Shown piece after piece: positions 22,585 through 26,131 of a stretch of DNA of 26,131 bases. The notes below the pieces were generated by a model, which had not been told where the DNA came from, did no database searches, and saw only the letters and a program-made list of their open reading frames with translations. Source of the DNA: JAGOUU01 sp964609155. GTDB lineage: Bacteria > Pseudomonadota > Gammaproteobacteria > JAGOUU01. How positions within the stretch are numbered: position 1 is the first letter of the stretch; the number at the start of each line of letters is the position of its first letter. The stretch is from the NCBI GenBank assembly GCA_964609155.1, contig CAZSRF010000033.1, positions 1-26,131 of the forward strand. The letters are read 5' to 3'. Both the position numbers and the translations under genes were made by a program.

Positions 22585-24240
22585 ATGGCTAAGAAAGATT
22601 CTTTAAGAATAGTAGTTGCTCAAATTGAACTAACAGTTGGTGCCTTAGATAAAAATAAAAATAGCATCTTATCTGCAATAAAGATATCTCGGGATGATCT
22701 AAATGCTGACTTAGTTTTATTCCCAGAGCTTTGTATTACAGGTTATCCCCCGGAAGATTTGTTGTTACGTGAAGATTTTCAAGAGGCGGTATTAAAAACT
22801 AAAAATCAGATCGTTGAGCAGGTGCGTGATATAGATGTTGTTATAAGCTTTCCATATAAAACTGAAGAAGGTTTACATAATGCGGCAGCACTTGTGCGAA
22901 ATGGCGAGGTTGTTGCTTATTATTATAAGCAATTATTGCCAAATTATAGTGTGTTTGACGAAAAAAGATATTTTATAAAGGGCAAAGATCCTATGGTCTT
23001 TGAGTTAAATAATATAAAAATTGGTCTCACTATTTGCGAGGATATCTGGTTTCCTAACGGGCCAGTTAAACAAGCAAAAGATGCTGGTGCAGAGTTAATT
23101 TTAGCCATTAATGCTTCGCCGTTTTGTATTGATAAAGCTGAAACTCGAAAAAAAGTTATTCAAGATAGAGCGCTTGAAGTGAATGCTCCCTTAATTTACG
23201 CTCACAATGTAGGAGCTCATGACGAGTTAGTTTTTGATGGTGGATCTATGGCGGTCAATGCTTCGGGTGAGATAGCTGTTATGGGAAGCTTTTTTAAAGA
23301 AGAACTCATTGTTGTTGAGTGTTTTCGCCATAATGACAATGATGTGAGTACAATAATGATTCATTCTCATCCTATGCCTAGGCATATGGGTGAGGAAGAA
23401 CTAATTTTTCAAGCTATAGTACAAGGAGTTAGGACCTATGTCCATAATAGCGGTTATAAAGGCGCGCTTGTAGGACTTTCTGGTGGGATTGATTCTGCCA
23501 TTACATTGCCTATGGCAGTAGCAGCTTTAGGGGCGGAAAATGTTGAGGCAGTTATTATGCCATCGCGTTATACAGCAGATCATAGTGTGGAGGATGCTAT
23601 CTATGAAGCACAAAAATTAGGTGTTAACTATCATAATATTAGTATTGAGAGTGCTTTTGAGGGTTTTAAAAGCTTATTAGCCCCTATTTTTCGCGATCTG
23701 CCAGAAGACATTACAGAACAAAATTTACAAGCTAGAATTAGAGGGATCATTCTTATGGCCTTGTCGAATAAACTAGGTAAACTGGTTTTAACTACAGGTA
23801 ATAAAAGTGAGATGGCTGTAGGGTATGCAACTTTATATGGCGATATGGCTGGTGGGTTTGCTCCTATCAAAGATTTATTCAAGGGGATGGTTTACAGAAT
23901 AGCAAATTATATAAACTCAGTTTCAGAAGATATAATTATTCCTAAACGGGTTATTACTCGAGCACCTTCTGCTGAGCTTGCAGAAGGGCAGTGTGATCAA
24001 GATACGTTACCGCCGTATGATGTGCTTGATGGCATTTTGTTTCGATATGTAGTTCGTGATATGGGGCTAGATGAAATAGCGGCTGACGGCTTTGAACGTG
24101 ATATAGTCGCAAAAATCATAGCTCTTGTTGATAAAAATGAATATAAGCGGCGACAGGCGGCTCCTGGTGTTAAAATATCAGCTAAAGCATTTGGTAGGGA
24201 TCGTAGATTTCCTATAATTTCAGGATATAAGTATATTTAA
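22585..24240 (+). CDS. nadE: Glutamine-dependent NAD+ synthetase
   Basis: NadE amidates nicotinic acid adenine dinucleotide to NAD+, with ammonia released from glutamine by its own N-terminal domain. I start at ATG 22585 (GAGAAAA just upstream), not at ATG 22528, which would add a tail lacking family similarity and sits in the promoter region. Of 551 residues, about 1-250 are a nitrilase-type glutaminase with the catalytic Glu in FPELCITGYPPEDLL, Lys in YYKQLLPNY and Cys in GLTICEDIWFPNG. The synthetase domain (about 270-551) has the PP-loop LSGGIDSAITL, IMPSRYTADHS, TTGNKSEMAVGYATLYGD and TRAPSAELAEGQCDQDTLP. This is the usual two-domain form and length. Confidence 0.97.
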   Translation: MAKKDSLRIVVAQIELTVGALDKNKNSILSAIKISRDDLNADLVLFPELCITGYPPEDLLLREDFQEAVLKTKNQIVEQVRDIDVVISFPYKTEEGLHNAAALVRNGEVVAYYYKQLLPNYSVFDEKRYFIKGKDPMVFELNNIKIGLTICEDIWFPNGPVKQAKDAGAELILAINASPFCIDKAETRKKVIQDRALEVNAPLIYAHNVGAHDELVFDGGSMAVNASGEIAVMGSFFKEELIVVECFRHNDNDVSTIMIHSHPMPRHMGEEELIFQAIVQGVRTYVHNSGYKGALVGLSGGIDSAITLPMAVAALGAENVEAVIMPSRYTADHSVEDAIYEAQKLGVNYHNISIESAFEGFKSLLAPIFRDLPEDITEQNLQARIRGIILMALSNKLGKLVLTTGNKSEMAVGYATLYGDMAGGFAPIKDLFKGMVYRIANYINSVSEDIIIPKRVITRAPSAELAEGQCDQDTLPPYDVLDGILFRYVVRDMGLDEIAADGFERDIVAKIIALVDKNEYKRRQAAPGVKISAKAFGRDRRFPIISGYKYI

Positions 24241-24284
24241 TAAGCTATTTAGTATAGTTGGCATATTTTGCATTTTTGAGCTAT

Positions 24285-24318
24285 GTTAGAATTATTAATA
24301 ATTACCTGTAATTCTAAC
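24285..24318. promoter_or_regulatory. Perfect 10-bp inverted repeat abutting the GGDEF gene start
   Basis: GTTAGAATTA (24285-24294) and TAATTCTAAC (24309-24318) are exact reverse complements around a 14-base loop, and the second arm ends one base before ATG 24320. Within it, AATTATTAATAATT (24290-24303) is itself a perfect 14-bp palindrome. A possible promoter (TTGGCA 24258-24263, TATGTT 24282-24287) overlaps the first arm. Either an operator or an RNA hairpin limiting translation would fit. Confidence 0.45.
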
Positions 24319-24319
24319 T

Positions 24320-26023
24320 ATGAAAACCTTTATCATTAGAATATTAATTATAGACAACGATCCCCAAACGATAAAAAAAATTAATGACTACATAAGTAAG
24401 TTTAATATTGCCATCGAAGCTATTTTTGAAACAGATCTGGAAAAAGTACATAAGATCATCAAAAATAATGTAATAGATTACTTATTTATCTCTAATAAAC
24501 TGGTAACACGAGACAATTTGAATGATATAACTGCTTTACTGAAATCAAGTAATAACAAAGATTGTATCATTGTTTTTCATAATATTTCAGAAAATCTACT
24601 GCAAGAATTTGTGAAAAATGGTAATTTTCTTCTTCCTGATGAACTGTCATATGATTTGTTTAAAAAACTTATTGGTTACTCCATGATTAGTAATACAAAA
24701 AATTTTGAAGTTCCAGAAAACTATAAAGATGATTTTATAACTACCCACGATTCTTTAACTATGTTACCGAATAGGAATTTTTTATTAAAAAAAATTACTA
24801 CTCTCTTAGAAGCTTCTCATGATAACGATAAAAAATTTGCAATTTTTTTCTTAGATTTGGATGGATTCAAAAATATTAATGATACTGCTGGTCACGATAG
24901 CGGTGATCTAATCTTAAAAGAAGTTGCCAGAAGATTGATTAAAAATACAAGAGCAACAGATATTGTTTCAAGACATGGTGGTGATGAGTTTATAATTTTA
25001 TTGCCGCATATTAGAAGTAGGGACGATGTAGAGATTGTAGCAAATAAACTCTTATCAGTACTTTGTGAACCATTTAACATAAAGCAAGAAACTTGGACTA
25101 TTTCAGCAAGTATTGGAGTTGCAACTTATCCAGAAGATGGTACAACTGTAGAAAAATTAATTGCTAATGCTGATACGGCTATGTATTTAGCTAAAGAAGA
25201 GGGTAGAAACTGCATAAGATATTTCAATAAAGAGCTAAACGAAAAGTTGACTAGTAAACTTAATATTTTAAATGATATAAGAAAATCTATTGCTAATAAT
25301 GAATTTGAAATACTATTGCAGCCACAACATGAATTAAAAACAAATAGATTGTGTGGTGCAGAGGTCTTTGTAAGATGGAATCATCCTCAAAAAGGTATTA
25401 TCATGCCTAATGATTTCCTGCCTTATATCTTAAATACAGGTTATATTAGCTTGTTAGGTAATTTGATTTTGAAAAAAGCATTAGCTGTAAATTATGAGAT
25501 TAAGAATTTTAAACAAAATGATTTAATTATTGCTATAAATGTTGAATCTCGTCAGCTTATTAATGATAACCTTATAGAACATCTAGCAGGTTTAAAGAAA
25601 ATGGGAGTTAATGTAAAGCATTTGGCTATTGAAATAACAGAAAGCTGTTTTAAAACAAATTTCAATATTATTAAGAAAAGATTATGCAAACTAAGGGAGC
25701 TTGGGGTTAAAATATATTTAGATGATTTCGGGTTAGGTAATTCTAGTGTGACTCAGCTGATAGATTTGCCAGTAGATATCATAAAAATTGACAATAAAGT
25801 ATTAACCGATACAAGTAAAAGCGACTCAATAAAACGGGGAATTATTGCTTTATCACACAGTTTTAATATTAAAACTATGGCTAAGAGAATCGATGATGGT
25901 CAGCAATTAGGAGTATTGGTCGATCTTGGTTGTGATTACGGCCAGGGGTATTGCTATTCAAAACCACTTACAGTAGCTCAGTTCAATGCGTACGTGAGAG
26001 AGCAAAGTTCAAAGGCGGCTTAG
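24320..26023 (+). CDS. Receiver-like/GGDEF/EAL protein: diguanylate cyclase with degenerate EAL
   Basis: A 567-residue soluble cytosolic protein. Residues 5-115 look like a response-regulator receiver: the acidic pocket (D12, D14) is present, but the phospho-acceptor strand ends FIS, with Ser58 where Asp is expected. The GGDEF domain (about 145-310) is complete: DSLTMLPNRNFLL, FFLDLDGFKNINDTAGHDSGD, the signature GGDEF at 220-224 and an inhibitory-site RATD at 211-214. The EAL domain (about 320-560) keeps IEITES, LDDFGLGNSS and IKID. However, the EAL signature is EVF (348-350) and the AEGVE motif is AKRID (Lys522 for the catalytic Glu). I infer an active, product-inhibited cyclase with an inactive or sensory EAL half. 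There is no Shine-Dalgarno before the ATG. Confidence 0.92.
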   Translation: MKTFIIRILIIDNDPQTIKKINDYISKFNIAIEAIFETDLEKVHKIIKNNVIDYLFISNKLVTRDNLNDITALLKSSNNKDCIIVFHNISENLLQEFVKNGNFLLPDELSYDLFKKLIGYSMISNTKNFEVPENYKDDFITTHDSLTMLPNRNFLLKKITTLLEASHDNDKKFAIFFLDLDGFKNINDTAGHDSGDLILKEVARRLIKNTRATDIVSRHGGDEFIILLPHIRSRDDVEIVANKLLSVLCEPFNIKQETWTISASIGVATYPEDGTTVEKLIANADTAMYLAKEEGRNCIRYFNKELNEKLTSKLNILNDIRKSIANNEFEILLQPQHELKTNRLCGAEVFVRWNHPQKGIIMPNDFLPYILNTGYISLLGNLILKKALAVNYEIKNFKQNDLIIAINVESRQLINDNLIEHLAGLKKMGVNVKHLAIEITESCFKTNFNIIKKRLCKLRELGVKIYLDDFGLGNSSVTQLIDLPVDIIKIDNKVLTDTSKSDSIKRGIIALSHSFNIKTMAKRIDDGQQLGVLVDLGCDYGQGYCYSKPLTVAQFNAYVREQSSKAA

Positions 26024-26107
26024 CGTCTGTGTGGATGAGAATAACACTTAGAGGTTTGATAATCACCATCTTCAATCGTAACCCTTCAGCCATAGTGAGT
26101 TTGTTTT

Positions 26108-26125
26108 CTTCCCCTTCAGGGGAAG
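26108..26125. repeat. Hairpin at the window edge
   Basis: CTTCCCC (26108-26114) and GGGGAAG (26119-26125) form a perfect 7-bp stem around TTCA, extendable to 8 bp. No T-run follows on the plus strand within the window, and none follows on the minus strand. The 108 bases after the GGDEF gene hold no gene that I can support. This could be the start of an intergenic repeat cut off by the window. Confidence 0.45.
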
Positions 26126-26131
26126 TGGCGA

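Overview
The window looks like chromosomal DNA of an AT-rich gammaproteobacterium. The Tol-Pal operon running into cpoB and queE, the mtaD-ubiG-HAD phosphatase run, the glyW-cysT-leuZ-like tRNA cluster next to trigger factor, and typical gammaproteobacterial murJ, hmp and nadE all point this way. Low G+C, a lysine-rich histone H1-like protein and several orphan secreted proteins would suit a host-associated lineage such as the Legionellales or a relative. That placement is inference; no marker here fixes the genus.

Layout. 1-1878: the 3' end of tRNA-Leu(UAG), trigger factor with an unusual His-rich insert, then a tRNA-Gly/Cys/Leu(UAA) cluster behind a near-consensus promoter. 1994-3479: a small accessory cluster (58-aa membrane peptide, a frame-broken secreted protein with four cysteines, a lipoprotein of unknown function). 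3482-5160, minus strand: a TIGR01777-type epimerase and a VIT/CCC1-type metal transporter. 5351-6575: an anchored or secreted VWA protein and a universal stress protein. 6629-12803: tolQ-tolR-tolA-tolB-pal-cpoB-queE, which links the envelope and makes a queuosine precursor. 12966-13636: tRNA-Lys and apt. 13780-14762: a small secreted protein and a GC-richer, Gly/Tyr-rich repeat protein that seems broken by a single-base frameshift. 14807-16237, minus: a two-TM membrane protein and the histone-like protein. 16488-22388, minus: murJ, hmp, a HAD phosphatase (probably MupP), ubiG and mtaD. 22585-26023, plus: nadE and a receiver-like/GGDEF/EAL protein with a degenerate EAL half. The last 108 bases hold only a hairpin.

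Most of the window is ordinary housekeeping sequence. The parts that stand out are the tandem His/Cys insert in trigger factor, the histone-like protein, the repeat protein with codon-level evidence for its true frame, the unrecognised secreted cluster downstream of tRNA-Leu, the GGDEF/pseudo-EAL protein, and a 14-bp palindrome found upstream of both the stress protein and the GGDEF gene. I do not see a clear, complete, previously undescribed multi-gene system. The accessory cluster at 1994-3479 is the best candidate for one.
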